Assembly (NCBI GenBank): GCA_034096865.1
Contig: JAWQFJ010000563.1
Span: forward strand, 73,574-92,587
From: Theodoxus fluviatilis
Lineage: Eukaryota; Mollusca; Gastropoda; Cycloneritida; Neritidae
Reading direction: 5' to 3'
DNA length: 19,014 nucleotides
Shown: positions 1 to 10,809 of the stretch, one piece after another
How the letters are laid out: the number at the start of each line of letters is the position of its first letter
Numbering within the stretch: position 1 is the first letter of the stretch
The notes under the pieces: model-generated
Databases searched by the model: none
Seen by the model: the letters and a program-made list of their open reading frames with translations, nothing else
Told to the model about the DNA's origin: nothing
Made by a program: the position numbers and the translations under genes

Positions 1-2195
1 GCAGTCTGGGCTGGCAGTCTGGGGCTGGCAGTCTGGGGCTGGCAGTCTGGGGCTGGCAGTCTGGGGCTGGCAGTCTGGGGCTGGCAGTCTGGGGCTGGCA
101 GTCTGGGGCTGGCAGTCTGGGGCTGGCAGTCTGGCAGTCTGGGGCTGGCAGTCTGGGGCTGGCAGTCTGGGGCTGGCAGTCTGGCAGTCTGGGGCTGGCA
201 GTCTGGGGCTGGCAGTCTGGGGCTGGCAGTCTGGGGCTGGCAGTCTGGGGCTGGCAGTCTGGGGCTGGCAGTCTGGGGCTGGCAGTCTGGGGCTTGCAGT
301 CTGGGGCTGGCAGTCTGGGGCTGGCAGTCTGGGGCTGGCAGTCTGGGGCTGGCAGTCTGGGGCTGGCAGTCTGGGCTGGCAGTCTGGGGCTGGCAGTCTG
401 GGGCTGGCAGTCTGGGGCTGGCAGTCTGGGGCTGGCAGTCTGGGGCTGGCAGTCTGGGGCTGGCAGTCTGGGGCTGGCAGTCTGGGGCTGGCAGTCTGGC
501 AGTCTGGGGCTGGCAGTCTGGGGCTGGCAGTCTGGGGCTGGCAGTCTGGGGCTGGCAGTCTGGGGCTGGCAGTCTGGGGCTGGCAGTCTGGCAGTCTGGG
601 GCTGGCAGTCTGGCAGTCTGGAGCTGGCAGTCTGGGGCTGGCAGTCTGGGGCTTGCAGTCTGGGGCTGGCAGTCTGGGGCTGGCAGTCTGGGGCTGGCAG
701 TCTGGGGCTGGCGGTCTGGCAGTCTGGGGCTGGCAGTCTAGAGCTTGCAGTCTGGGGCTGGCAGTCTGGGGCTGGCAGTCTGGGGCTGGCAGTCTGGAGC
801 TGGCAGTCTGGGGCTGGCAGTCTGGGGCTGGCAGTCTGGGGCTGGCAGTCTGGGGCTGGCAGTCTGGGGCTGGCAGTCTGGGGCTGGCAGTCTGGGGCTG
901 GCAGTCTGGGGCTGGCAGTCTGGGGCTGGCAGTCTGGGGCTGGCAGTCTGGGGCTGGCAGTCTGGGGCTGGCAGTCTGGGGCTGGCAGTCTGGCAGTCTG
1001 GGGCTGGCAGTCTGGCAGTCTGGGGCTGGCAGTCTGGGGCTGGCAGTCTGGGGCTGGCAGTCTGGGGCTGGCAGTCTGGCAGTCTGGGGCTGGCAGTCTG
1101 GGGCTGGCAGTCTGGGGCTGGCAGTCTGGGGCTGGCAGTCTGGGCTGGCAGTCTGGGCTGGCAGTCTGGGGCTGGCAGTCTGGGGCTGGCAGTCTGGGGC
1201 TGGCAGTCTGGGGCTGGCAGGGGCTGGCAGTCTGGGGCTGGCAGTCTGGGGCTGGCAGTCTGGGGCTGGCAGTCTGGGGCTGGCAGTCTGGGGCTGGCAG
1301 TCTGGGGCTGGCAGTCTGGGGCTGGCAGTCTGGGGCTGGCAGTCTGGCAGTCTGGGGCTGGCAGTCTGGGGCTGGCAGTCTGGGGCTGGCAGTCTGGCAG
1401 TCTGGGGCTGGCAGTCTGGGGCTGGCAGTCTGGGGCTGGCAGTCTGGGGCTGGCAGTCTGGGGCTGGCAGTCTGGGGCTGGCAGTCTGGGGCTGGCAGTC
1501 TGGGGCTGGCAGTCTGGGGCTGGCAGTCTGGGGCTGGCAGTCTGGGGCTGGCAGTCTGGGGCTGGCAGTCTGGGGCTGGCAGTCTGGGGCTGGCAGTCTG
1601 GCAGTCTGGGGCTGGCAGTCTGGGGCTGGCAGTCTGGGGCTGGCAGTCTGGGGCTGGCAGTCTGGGGCTGGCAGTCTGGGGCTGGCAGTCTGGGGCTGGC
1701 AGTCTGGCAGTCTGGGGCTGGCAGTCTGGGGCTGGCAGTCTGGGGCTGGCAGTCTGGGGCTGGCAGTCTGGGGCTGGCAGTCTGGGGCTGGCAGTCTGGG
1801 GCTGGCAGTCTGGGGCTGGCAGTCTGGGGCTGGCAGTCTGGGGCTGGCAGTCTGGGGCTGGCAGTCTGGGGCTGGCAGTCTGGGGCTGGCAGTCTGGGGC
1901 TGGCAGTCTGGGGCTGGCAGTCTGGGGCTGGCAGTCTGGGGCTGGCAGTCTGGGGCTGGCAGTCTGGGGCTGGCAGTCTGGGGCTGGCAGTCTGGGCTGG
2001 CAGTCTGGGCAGTCTGGGGCTGGCAGTCTGGGGCTGGCAGTCTGGGGCTGGCAGTCTGGGGCTGGCAGTCTGGGGCTGGCAGTCTGGGGCTGGCAGTCTG
2101 GGGCTGGCAGTCTGGGGCTGGCAGTCTGGGGCTGGCAGTCTGGGGCTGGCAGTCTGGGGCTGGCAGTCTGGGGCTTGCAGTCTGGGGCGGCAGTC
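1..2195. repeat. 14-bp satellite array, homogeneous block 1
   Basis: The block is a head-to-tail array of GGCAGTCTGGGGCT, about 150 copies, and it begins before the window. Most units are identical. Recurrent variants are an 8-bp short unit (CAGTCTGG directly repeated), a 13-bp unit with three Gs (TCTGGGCTGG), and rare point changes (GAGCTGG, GGCTTGC). The period is 14 and not divisible by 3, so each frame reads three units before repeating and gives the same 14-residue cycle GWQSGAGSLGLAVW. No register contains a stop, and the reverse strand is open as well. The long open frames here are therefore not evidence of a protein. The + strand is about half G. Confidence 0.97.
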
Positions 2196-2718
2196 TGGGG
2201 CTTGGCAGTATTGGTGGCTGGGCACAGTCTGGTGGTTGGTCTTTGGGTGGCAGGCTGGGGTCTGGTGCAGTCTGGGCTGGCAGTCTGGGGGCTGTGTGCC
2301 GTCAGTCTGCCGGGCTGGCAGTTCTGGGACTGGCATCTGGGGCTTGCAGACGGGGCTGGCAGTCTTATGAGGGCTGGCACTTAGTCTGTGGGATGGTCAG
2401 TATGGGGTGAAGTCGGGGAGCTGCAAAGACGGGGCAGTTTCTGGCAGTGTCGTGGGGCGCTGGCAAAAGGTCTGTGGGCTGGCCAGTGCTGGCAGTCTGA
2501 GGGATGGCAGTCTGCAGGCTGGAGCTGGCAGTGTTTTTCATGTGGAGCTGGCAGTCTAGAGCTGGAGTTACTGGAAGTCTACGGGGCTGGCAGACGGGGG
2601 CTGGCAGTCTGGCAGTCCTGGGCTGGCGGTCTGGGCAGCATGGAAGCTGGCGTCTGAGGGCTGGCAGTCTGCATCATGTCTGGGGCTGGTGACAGTTGCT
2701 TGGGGGCTGGCTCCTGAC

Positions 2719-2720
<2 letters not shown>

Positions 2721-2751
<31 letters not shown>

Positions 2752-2776
2752 TTTTTTTTTTTTTTTTTCCTTTTTT
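2721..2776. repeat. Poly-T tract in the degenerate satellite
   Basis: About 30 T, one G, 17 T, two C, then six T. It is flanked on both sides by degenerate satellite units, so it is not the tail of a recognisable retroposon in T orientation. It may be a homopolymer artefact of sequencing. Confidence 0.9.
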
Positions 2777-5315
2777 GGGCTTCAGTATGGGAGTGGCAGT
2801 CTGGAGGCTGGCCACACATTGTTTATTTATGGGGCTGGCAGTCTGGCAGTCTGGGGCGATGGCAGTATATGAGGGCTTTTTTGGCAGAATCGGGGCTGGC
2901 AGATTTTTGTGGGGCTGGCACCGTTGGTCCCGTAGTCTCGGAGCTGGGCATGTCGGGGGCTGGCTAGTCTGGGGCTGGCAGTCTGGAGCTGGCAGTTCTG
3001 GGGGCTCGGCGAGTACTGGTAGCTGGCAGTCTGGGGTGCGCTATCAGTCTGGGTGCTGAAGCAGTCTCGGGGCCTGGCAGCCCGTACAGCTGGGCCAGTC
3101 TGACAGCTGGCAAGTCTTTTGCGAGATGGGCAGTCTTGCGCTGCAGTCGGGGCTGGCTTAGTCTGGGGGCTGCAGTCTGGGGCTGGCAGTCTGGAGCGCT
3201 GGCAGTCTGGGAGCTGGCAAGTAGCGGAGTCTGGGCAGTCTCGGAGCTGGCCACCGTCTGGGGCTGGGTTGCAGTCCTTGGAGAGGCAAGTCTGGAGCTG
3301 GCAGTTTTCTAGAAGCTAGTGCAGTCTGGAGCTGGCAGTGGGAGGGGCGGCCAGTCTACGGGGCTTGGCAGTTATGGGGCGGGCAGTTTCTGGGCAGCTG
3401 CAGTCTGGAGTGAAGTCTGGTGGGCTTTGGACAAGGCTGGGGCTGGCACATGTCTGGCAAGCTGGCAGTCTCGGGGGCTGCTAGTCGGTGGCATTCTGGC
3501 AGTCTGGGGGCGGGTTTCAGTCGGGCTGCTGGCCAGTCTGGCATTTGGCGCTGGCAGGCTGGAGCTGGCAGTACTGGGGCGGCAGGCCGTTCTTGGATCT
3601 GGCAAGTACGGAGGCGGGCTGGCCAGACTGGGGCTGGCAGGCTGCGCAGGACACAATTTTCTTTTTTTTTTTTTTAGAGATGGCAGTCTTTCTGGGGGGC
3701 GGCTCGGCCCAGTTTCTCTTTCCGGGGGCTGGCAGTATGGGGCTTGCAGAATGGGGCTTGACAGCTCTGGCGGCTGCAGTTGGAGCCTGGCAGTCTGGAG
3801 GGCTGGCAGTCTGGTGGCTTATGGCAGTTCTGTGGGCTGGGAGTGCAGACGTCTGGGGCTTGCAGCTGGGGGCTGGCCAGATGTGGGCGTGGCAGTCTGT
3901 CGGCTGTCACGGGCTGGGGCTGACAGGTCTGGGGGCTTTGCATGTCTCGGGGCTGGCAGTGGGGCTGGCGATTGTATGGGTTGGCAGTCTGTGAGCTGGC
4001 TTAGTCTGAGGGCTGGGCTAGTTCTGGGGTGGACAGTTTTTTCTTTGGGGCTGGCCAGGTCTGGCAGGCTGGCAGTTTGGGGCTGGCCACAGTTCTGTGG
4101 GCTGGCAGTCGGATAGGGTCTGGCATGTCTGAGGGCTGGCCAGTCTGGGGCTGGCAGCGTTTTGTGGCTGTCAAGTAGTGGCTGGCAGACTGGGGCGTGC
4201 AGTTCCCTGGGCTGGCAGTCTGGGGTCATTGGCAGACTGGGGCTGGCAGCTACTTATCTTTCGTTTTTTTTATCTTTTTTTGGCAGTCTGCGGAGCAGTC
4301 TGGGGGCTGGCCCATGTCTGGGGCCGATGCAGTCTGGGGATGGCGAGTCTGTGGCTTGGCAAGTCGTGGCTGGCCAGTCTGTGCTGTCCGTCTGGGCTTT
4401 GCAGACGGGGGCTGGCAGGTCTGGGGCTGCAGGTTCGTGCGCGGCTGGCTAGACTGGGGCTGGCAGTCTGGGGGCTGGCACAGTTTTCTGGGCATTTCAG
4501 TCTGTGGCTGGCGTCGGGGCATGTTTTGAGTATCTGGGGCTGGCCAGAAGTTTTTCCGTGAGGTATGGCAGTCTGGGTGGCTTTGGCAGGACTCGGGTTG
4601 CTGGACCAGTTCTAGGCAGTAGTCTGGGTTGCGGCAGGTCTGGGGCTGGGCAGGAACGGGGGGTCGATTGGCACAGTCTGGCAGTAGGGCTGGCAGTCTG
4701 GTGGCTGGAGAAGGTGTCTCGGGGGCTGGCAGTCTGGGGCTTGCAAGGTGATGGGCAGTTGGGGCGGGCAGTACTGGCAGGCTGGGCTAGCAGTCGCGGG
4801 CTGGCAAAGTCTCGTTTTTTCTCGGGGCTAGCAGTCTGGAGCTCGGGCCCCAGTCGTTAGGGGCGGGACAGAGTCGTGGTGCTGGTCAGCTCTGGGGCTG
4901 GCAGCTAGAGCTGGCAGTCTGTGGCTGGCAGTACTGGGGCTTGTAGCATGGGGCTGGCCAGTCGGGCTGCAGCTGTGGCTGGCAGTCTGGCAGTCGGGGG
5001 CTGGCAGGGTTTCTCGGCATGTCTGGGTGCTGGCACGTCTTGGGCTGGCACGTTGGGCTAGGCAAGTTCTGGCAGTCTGGGGCTGGCAAAGGTTCTGTTG
5101 AGCCTGGCAGGTCTGGGGAGTTTTGGCAGACTTGGGGCGCGGCTAGTTAGGGGCTGGCAGTTGGGGCTTGCAGTCTGGGCTGGCAGACAGGCAGGCTGTG
5201 GGCTGGCTAGTCTGGGGCTGGCCCAGTCTGGGCTGCATTAAGAGCAGATTCTTGTGGGGAGGGCAGTTTTTCCTGGGGGCTTTGCGGTTTTCTGGGGTGG
5301 TCGCTGGGGCTGGCT

Positions 5316-5360
5316 TTCTTTTTTCCTTTTTTTTTTTTTTGTTTTTTTTTTTTTTTTTTT
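5316..5360. repeat. Second poly-T tract
   Basis: A T-rich tract interrupted by CC and a single G, followed directly by satellite sequence (AGTCTGGGGCTTGC). Its layout resembles the tract at 2721: T run, single G, T run. The two may be copies of one event or the same kind of artefact. Confidence 0.9.
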
Positions 5361-5769
5361 AGTCTGGGGCTTGCAGTCTGGGGATGGCAGTCTGGGGCTT
5401 GGCAGTCTGGGGCTGGCAGTCGGGGCTAGGCCAGTCTGGGCGTGGCACAGCAGTTTGTAGGCTGGCAGCGGTCTGGGGCTTGCAGTTCTTTTTTTGCGGG
5501 GCGGCAGTATGGGGCTGGGCAGTTTCGAGGGCCGGCAGTCTGGGGCTGGCAAAGGTCCTGGTGGCTGGGCAGCCTCCGGGCGCTGGCAGTTGGGGCTGGC
5601 CAGTTCTGGGGCTTGCAGACTGGGGCTGGCAGCTTTTGGGTGAGGGGCTGAGCAGATCTGGGGCTTGGCTAGTCTGGGGCTGGCAGTCTGGGTTTTTATT
5701 GCTGGGGCATGTGTATGTAGGAGGCTTGTTTTGTATTTGGAAACAGTATGGGGATGGGCCCCTTTTGTT

Positions 5770-5784
5770 CCCCCCCCCCCCCCC
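5770..5784. repeat. Poly-C tract
   Basis: Fifteen consecutive C on a strand that is otherwise strongly G-rich in this region. It lies in the least satellite-like part of the degenerate centre. Confidence 0.9.
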
Positions 5785-6158
5785 TATGTGCTGGGGCGGG
5801 TCTGGCAAGTCTGGGGCTGGCAAGTCGGGGCTCGTGGCACGTCTGGGGCTGGCCAATCTGGGGCGTGGCACAGTCATGGGGGTGGCAGTCTGCCTCCTCT
5901 CCCTCCCAAGTTTTGCAGCTTGCTGACAGGTGTTTTTTCTTGCGGGTGACAGTCCTGGAAGCTGGCAGTCTGGGGTCTTCGTTGCAGTATCGGGGCTTGG
6001 CAGTCTTGGTGTTTTTTTTGTTGTCTTTGATCAGTCTGGGGCTGGTCGGTCTGTGGGATGGCCAGTCTGGGCTGCTTGCAGATCTGGGGCTGGCAGGTTC
6101 TAGTTCCTGGATCACTTTCTTTTTTTACGTACTTTTTCCTGGTGGCGGCCATGTCCTG

Positions 6159-8570
6159 GGGGCTGGCAGTCTGGGGCTGGCAGTCTGGGGCTGGCAGTCT
6201 AGGCTGGCAGTCTGGGGCTGGCAGTCTGGGGCTGGCAGTCTGGGGCTGGCAGTCTGGGGCTGGCAGTCTGGGGCTGGCAGTCTGGCAGTCTGGGGCTGGC
6301 AGTCTGGGGCTGGCAGTCTGGGGCTGGCAGTCTGGGGCTGGCAGTCTGGCAGTCTGGGGCTGGCAGTCTGGGGCTGGCAGTCTGGCAGTCTGGGGCTGGC
6401 AGTCTGGGGCTGGCAGTCTGGGGCTTGCAGTCTGGGGCTGGCAGTCTGGGGCTGGCAGTCTGGGGCTGGCAGTCTGGGGCTGGCAGTCTGGGGCTGGCAG
6501 TCTGGGGCTGGCAGTCTGGGGCTGGCAGTCTGGGGCTGGCAGTCTGTGGCTGGCAGTCTGGGGCTGGCAGTCTGGGGCTGGCAGTCTGGGGCTGGCAGTC
6601 TGGGCTGGCAGTCTGGGGCTGGCAGTCTGGGGCTGGCAGTCTGGCAGTCTGGGGCTGGCAGTCTGGGGCTGGCAGTCTGGGGCTGGCAGTCTGGGGCTGG
6701 CAGTCTGGGGCTGGCAGTCTAGAGCTGGCAGTCTGGGGCTGGCAGTCTGGGGCTGGCAGTCTGGGGCTGGCAGTCTGGGGCTGGCAGTCTGGGGCTGGCA
6801 GTCTGGGGCTGGCAGTCTGGGGCTGGCAGTCTGGGGCTGGCAGTCTGGGCTGGCAGTCGTGGGCTTGCAGTCTGGGGCTGGCAGTCTGGGGCTGGCAGTC
6901 TGGGGCTGGCAGTCTGGGGCTGGCAGTCTGGGGCTGGCAGTCTGGGGCTGGCAGTCTGGGGCTGGCAGTCTGGGGCTGGCAGTCTGGGGCTGGCAGTCTG
7001 GGGCTGGCAGTCTGGGGCTGGCAGTCTGGGGCTGGCAGTCTGGGGCTGGCAGTCTGGGGCTGGCAGTCTGGGGCTGGCAGTCTGGGGCTGGCAGTCTGGG
7101 GCTGGCAGTCTGGGGCTGGCAGTCTGGGGCTGGCAGTCTGGGCTGGCAGTCTGGGGCTGGCAGTCTGGGGCTGGCAGTCTGGGGCTGGCAGTCTGGGGCT
7201 GGCAGTCTGGGGCTGGCAGTCTGGGGCTGGCAGTCTGGGGCTGGCAGTCTGGGGCTGGCAGTCTGGGGCTGGCAGTCTGGGGCTGGCAGTCTGGGGCTGG
7301 CAGTCTGGGGCTGGCAGTCTGGGGCTGGCAGTCTGGGGCTGGCAGTCTGGGGCTGGCAGTCTGGGGCTGGCAGTCTGGGCTGGCAGTCTGGGGCTGGCAG
7401 TCTGGGGCTGGCAGTCTGGGGCTGGCAGTCTGGGGCTGGCAGTCTGGGGCTGGCAGTCTGGGGCTGGCAGTCTGGGGCTGGCAGTCTGGGGCTGGCAGTC
7501 TGGGGCTGGCAGTCTGGGGCTGGCAGTCTGGGGCTGGCAGTCTGGGGCTGGCAGTCTGGGGCTGGCAGTCTGGAGCTGGCAGTCTGGGGCTGGCAGTCTG
7601 GAGCTGGCAGTCTGGGGCTGGCAGTCTGGGGCTGGCAGTCTGGGGCTGGCAGTCTGGAGCTGGCAGTCTGGCAGTCTGGGGCTGGCAGTCTGGGGCTGGC
7701 AGTCTGGGGCTGGCAGTCTGGGGCTGGCAGTCTGGGCTGGCAGTCTGGGGCTGGCAGTCTGGGGCTGGCAGTCTGGGGCTTGCAGTCTGGGGCTTGCAGT
7801 CTGGGGCTGGCAGTCTGGGGCTGGCAGTCTGGGGCTGGCAGTCTGGGGCAGTCTGGGGCTGGCAGTCTGGGGCTGGCAGTCTGGCAGTCTGGGGCTGGCA
7901 GTCTGGGGCTGGCAGTCTGGCAGTCTGGGGCTGGCAGTCTGGCAGTCTGGGGCTGGCAGTCTGGGGCTGGCAGTCTGGCAGTCTGGGGCTGGCAGTCTGG
8001 AGCTGGCAGTCTGGAGCTGGCAGTCTGGGGCTGGCAGTCTGGCAGTCTGGGGCTGGCAGTCTGGGGCTGGCAGTCTGGAGCTGGCAGTCTGGGGCTGGCA
8101 GTCTGGGGCTGGCAGTCTGGAGCTGGCAGTCTGGAGCTGGCAGTCTGGGGCTGGCAGTCTGGGGCTGGCAGTCTGGGGCTGGCAGTCTGGGGCTGGCAGT
8201 CTGGGGCTGGCAGTCTGGGGCTGGCAGTCTGGCTGGCAGTCTGGGGCTGGCAGTCTGGGGCTGGCAGTCTGGCAGTCTGGGGCTGGCAGTCTGGGGCTGG
8301 CAGTCTGGGGCTGGCAGTCTGGGGCTGGCAGTCTGGAGCTGGCAGTCTGGGGCTGGCAGTCTGGGGCTGGCAGTCTGGGCTGGCAGTCTGGGGCTGGCAG
8401 TCTGGGGCTGGCAGTCTGGAGCTGGCAGTCTGGAGCTGGCAGTCTGGGGCTGGCAGTCTGGGGCTGGCAGTCTGGGGCTGGCAGTCTGGGGCTGGCAGTC
8501 TGGGGCTGGCAGTCTGGGGCTGGCAGTCTGGGGCTGGCAGTCTGGGGCTGGCAGTCTGGGGCTGGCAGTC
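6159..8570. repeat. 14-bp satellite array, homogeneous block 2
   Basis: Same GGCAGTCTGGGGCT unit as the first block, about 170 copies and nearly perfect between about 6880 and 7560. Short 8-bp units cluster at 6280-6420 and 7660-8290. The GAGCTGG variant is almost absent before 7570 and frequent from there to 8440, so this block has internal substructure, as expected when arrays grow by local duplication. One three-G unit and one CTGTGGCTGG unit are also present. Long open frames in several registers and on both strands follow from the stop-free unit, and I do not annotate them as genes. Confidence 0.97.
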
Positions 8571-8880
8571 TTGCAGTCTGGGGCTGGCAGTCTTGCAGTC
8601 TGGGGTCGTCAGTCGGAGTTTGGCAGTCTGGCAGTTTGGGACAGGCACTCTGGGGCTGGCAGGCAAGTGCTGGGAGTATGGGGCTGGCAGTCTGGAGCTG
8701 GCAGTCTGGGGCTGATAGTCAGGGGCTGGCAGTCTGGGGCTGGCAGTCTGGGGCTGGCAGTCTGGAGCTGGCAGTCTGGCTGTCTGGGGCTGGGTGTCTG
8801 GGGTTGGCAATCTGGCAGTCTGGGGCCGGCAATCTGGCAGTCTGGGGCTGGCGGTTTGGGTCTGGCAGTCAGGGTCTGCA
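8571..8880. repeat. Decaying right edge of the 14-bp satellite
   Basis: Units become irregular (CAGTCTTGCAGTCTGG, GGGTCGTCAGTC, GGCAGGCAAGTGC, GGGTTGGCAATC) and stop near the word CAGGGTCTGCAAGATG. Changes here are mostly substitutions, the classical picture of an array edge. They contrast with the insertion-rich changes in the centre. Confidence 0.85.
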
Positions 8881-8998
8881 AGATGAGACATGCGAGGACT
8901 TACCTCCCCTTAAAGACGATTGTAACGAAAGAATGGCGCTGGGTGGGGTGGGGATTCGGAGTGGAGGGAGGAGTGTGACAGACGCATGTAGTGTGGGT
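8881..8998. other. Short unique spacer between two satellites
   Basis: About 118 bp of non-repeated sequence separates the 14-bp array from the 12-bp array. No gene, splice site pair or known motif was recognised in it. Confidence 0.6.
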
Positions 8999-9592
8999 GG
9001 GGTAGAAGGTGGGGTAGAGGGTGGGGTGAAAGGTGGGGTAGAAGGTGGGGTAGAAGGTGGGGTAGAAGGTGAGGTAGAAGGTGGGGTAGAAGGTGGGGTG
9101 AAAGGTTGGGTAGAAGGTGGGGTGAAAGGTCGGGTAGAAGGTGGGGTAGAAGGTGGGGTGAAAGGTGAAGTAGAAGGTGGGTTGAAAGGTGGGGTAGAAG
9201 GTGAGGTAGAAGGTGGGGTAGAAGGTGGGGTAGAAGGTGGGGTGAAAGGTGGGGTAGAAGGTGGGGTAGAAGGTGGGGTAGAAGGTGGGGTAGAAGGTGG
9301 GGTAGAAGGTGGGGTAGAAGGTGGGGTAGAAGGTGGGGTAGAAGGTGGGGTAGAAGGTGGGGTAGAAGGTGGGGTAGAAGGTGGGGTGAAAGGTGGGGTA
9401 GAAGGTGGGGTAGAAGGTGGGGTAGAAGGTGGGGTAGAAGGTGGGGTAGAAGGTGGGGTGAAAGATGGGGTAGAAGGTGGGGTAGAAGGTGGGTTGAAAG
9501 GTGGGGTAGAAACTGGGTTGAAAGGTGGGGTAGAAGGTGGGGTAGAAGGGAGGGTAGAAGGAGGGGTAGAAGGGGGGGAGGGGAAGAGGGTT
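8999..9592. repeat. 12-bp satellite array
   Basis: About 49 head-to-tail copies of GGTGGGGTAGAA, with a common variant GGTGGGGTGAAA in scattered positions and a few singletons (GGTGAGG, GGTTGGG, GGTCGGG). The period is a multiple of 3, so one frame reads as GGVEGGVK repeats. That frame joins the satellite frame upstream only by chance. The + strand has almost no C, so the array is an extreme G-rich strand. Right-hand units decay into GGAGGGGTAGAAGG and GGGGAGGGG. Confidence 0.95.
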
Positions 9593-10014
9593 AGGGGAGA
9601 TAGAGTCGAAAATTGGGGATGAGGGTGGGTTTCTATGTCAAAATTGATTGCGGTATTTATTTATGGCTCAAAAAATTTCCAGTGGAAAAGGGGTTCCAGA
9701 AATGATCGTGTGTGGAGAGTTCCCCCTGCATAAACCGTCGTGCTTCACACTGGAAACGAGCAAGTTTTCCCACGTTGTTTCCATTTCCAACTGCGACGTT
9801 TCCCTGTTCGCAAAGCGTCTTACTCCAGGAGGAAGGAGAAGTTCTTTCCTGTGGACGTTTGCACGCAGCCTGGCTTTACAGAGAGCAGTTTCTGGTGTTC
9901 ACTGAAGATGCATGCACCACGCGTGTGTTTGTGAGAAATCGTTATCTATTTAAATCTACCTCGAGGATGTCCGACTGGAACTTGACTTGCTGACAGCTGG
10001 CATCGCTCTTTCAG
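9593..10014. other. No gene seen; probable intron end before the copy-1 exon
   Basis: The sequence is non-repetitive and of ordinary base composition. Open frames of 60-90 codons exist in all three forward registers but show no recognisable family. The stretch ends in a plausible acceptor, CATCGCTCTTTCAG, immediately before the HSPA12-like exon at 10015. I read it as the 3' end of an intron that may include the satellites upstream. Confidence 0.6.
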
Positions 10015-10631
10015 GGGGAGCCGTCACAGCATCTGTCTTTGAGGCCACTGGCGATTCTGACGTCATCGAGAAATGCGGCCCCTTCTCCAGCGAGGGGGCG
10101 GGGGTTCCGTGGACACGGCCTTCGAGGAGTTCCTCAAGGACCTGGCTGGGCCGGAAGTTCTGGAGGGCCCGGGTCTGCCGAGGTGGCGAGGGCCATCCGG
10201 GCCTTCGTGGCGGTCAAGCACATGGACGTGGAGTCGGAGAAGGTGGCCGTCACTCTCCCGCAGGCCCTGGTGGACAGGCTGAAGGGGGGGCTGCCCTCCT
10301 CGCCATGGCGGGGGAGAGCCAGCCTGATCAAGAACAAGCTGCTGCTGACCCTGGAGCTGTACCGGACCTTCTTCGACAGGGCCGTGGACGCCGTCATCTC
10401 CACCATCGAGCAAGCCCTCCGCGCCATGGACGACTGCCCCGTGGACGCCATCTTGCTTTTCGGCGGCTTCAGCCAGTGTCGTGTCGTCAAGGACGCTGTG
10501 GAGGAGCGCTTTCCTCACTTGAAGCTAAAAGTGCTGCCCTTCCCGGAAACACCGTTGCCAGGGGCGCCGTTGCCAAGTACTGCGAGCCCGTTGACGTTAC
10601 ATCCGGTGATGCTGCTGCTGCAGGAGGGAAG
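10015..10631 (+). CDS. HSPA12-like HSP70, C-terminal ATPase-domain exon (copy 1), frameshifted
   Basis: This exon encodes the second half of an HSPA12-family (atypical HSP70) nucleotide-binding domain. It begins GGAVTASVFEATGD, the position of the family phosphate-2 motif (D-x-GGGT). It continues with VDTAFEEFLKDLAG, then LIKNKLLLTLELYRTFFD and the adenosine-binding motif AILLFGGFSQCRVV near 10450, and ends ARGAVAKYCEPVDV. It starts after CTCTTTCAG in phase 1 and ends at AAG|GTAGG in phase 0. The matching reading frame steps back by one base three times, near 10093-10104, 10163-10178 and 10536-10545, always in G or C runs; together they cancel. HSPA12 proteins usually extend some 150 residues beyond this point, and that part is not found before the next copy. 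Earlier exons of this copy would lie upstream of the window. Family assignment is firm; whether it is functional is open. Confidence 0.85.
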
Positions 10632-10759
10632 GTAGGATGCTCGCATCGCACTCAGAGATGTCTGCATACACGCGGAGCCGCACACCCACACACATATGCA
10701 CAGACATGCACGCACGTGCACTCGTGCGGATGCACACACACACACATGCACACGCACGA

Positions 10760-10809
<50 letters not shown>

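Larger units (their letters stand above)
2196..6158. repeat. Degenerate centre of the 14-bp satellite
   Basis: The GGCAGTCTGGGGCT motif stays recognisable throughout but almost every unit is altered. Many changes are extra single bases (CTGGCCAGTCTGG, GGCAAGTCTGG, TCTCGGGGCTGG, GGCTAGTCTGG), with some losses and homopolymer stretches. Runs of T occur near 2721, 3662, 4263, 5316 and 6118, and a C run near 5770. Short stretches near 5690-5770 and 5890-6060 barely resemble the unit. No gene is visible. This may be an old decayed part of the array, or a poorly corrected long-read consensus between two well-resolved blocks. The insertion-heavy pattern favours the second. Confidence 0.85.

Noticed and set aside
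294..2410. Long open frames of 500-700 codons on both strands in satellite block 1
   Set aside because: They come from a stop-free 14-bp repeat and occur in every register; the protein is one 14-residue cycle with no sequence of its own and no supported start.
5874..9622. Open frames up to 1065 codons over satellite block 2 and the 12-bp array
   Set aside because: Same reason. The longest merely runs from one satellite into the next, and its GGVEGGVK tail is the 12-bp unit translated.
10063..10518. Reverse-strand 151-codon frame opposite the copy-1 exon
   Set aside because: Shadow of a GC-rich coding exon; the forward strand carries clear HSPA12 motifs in order.
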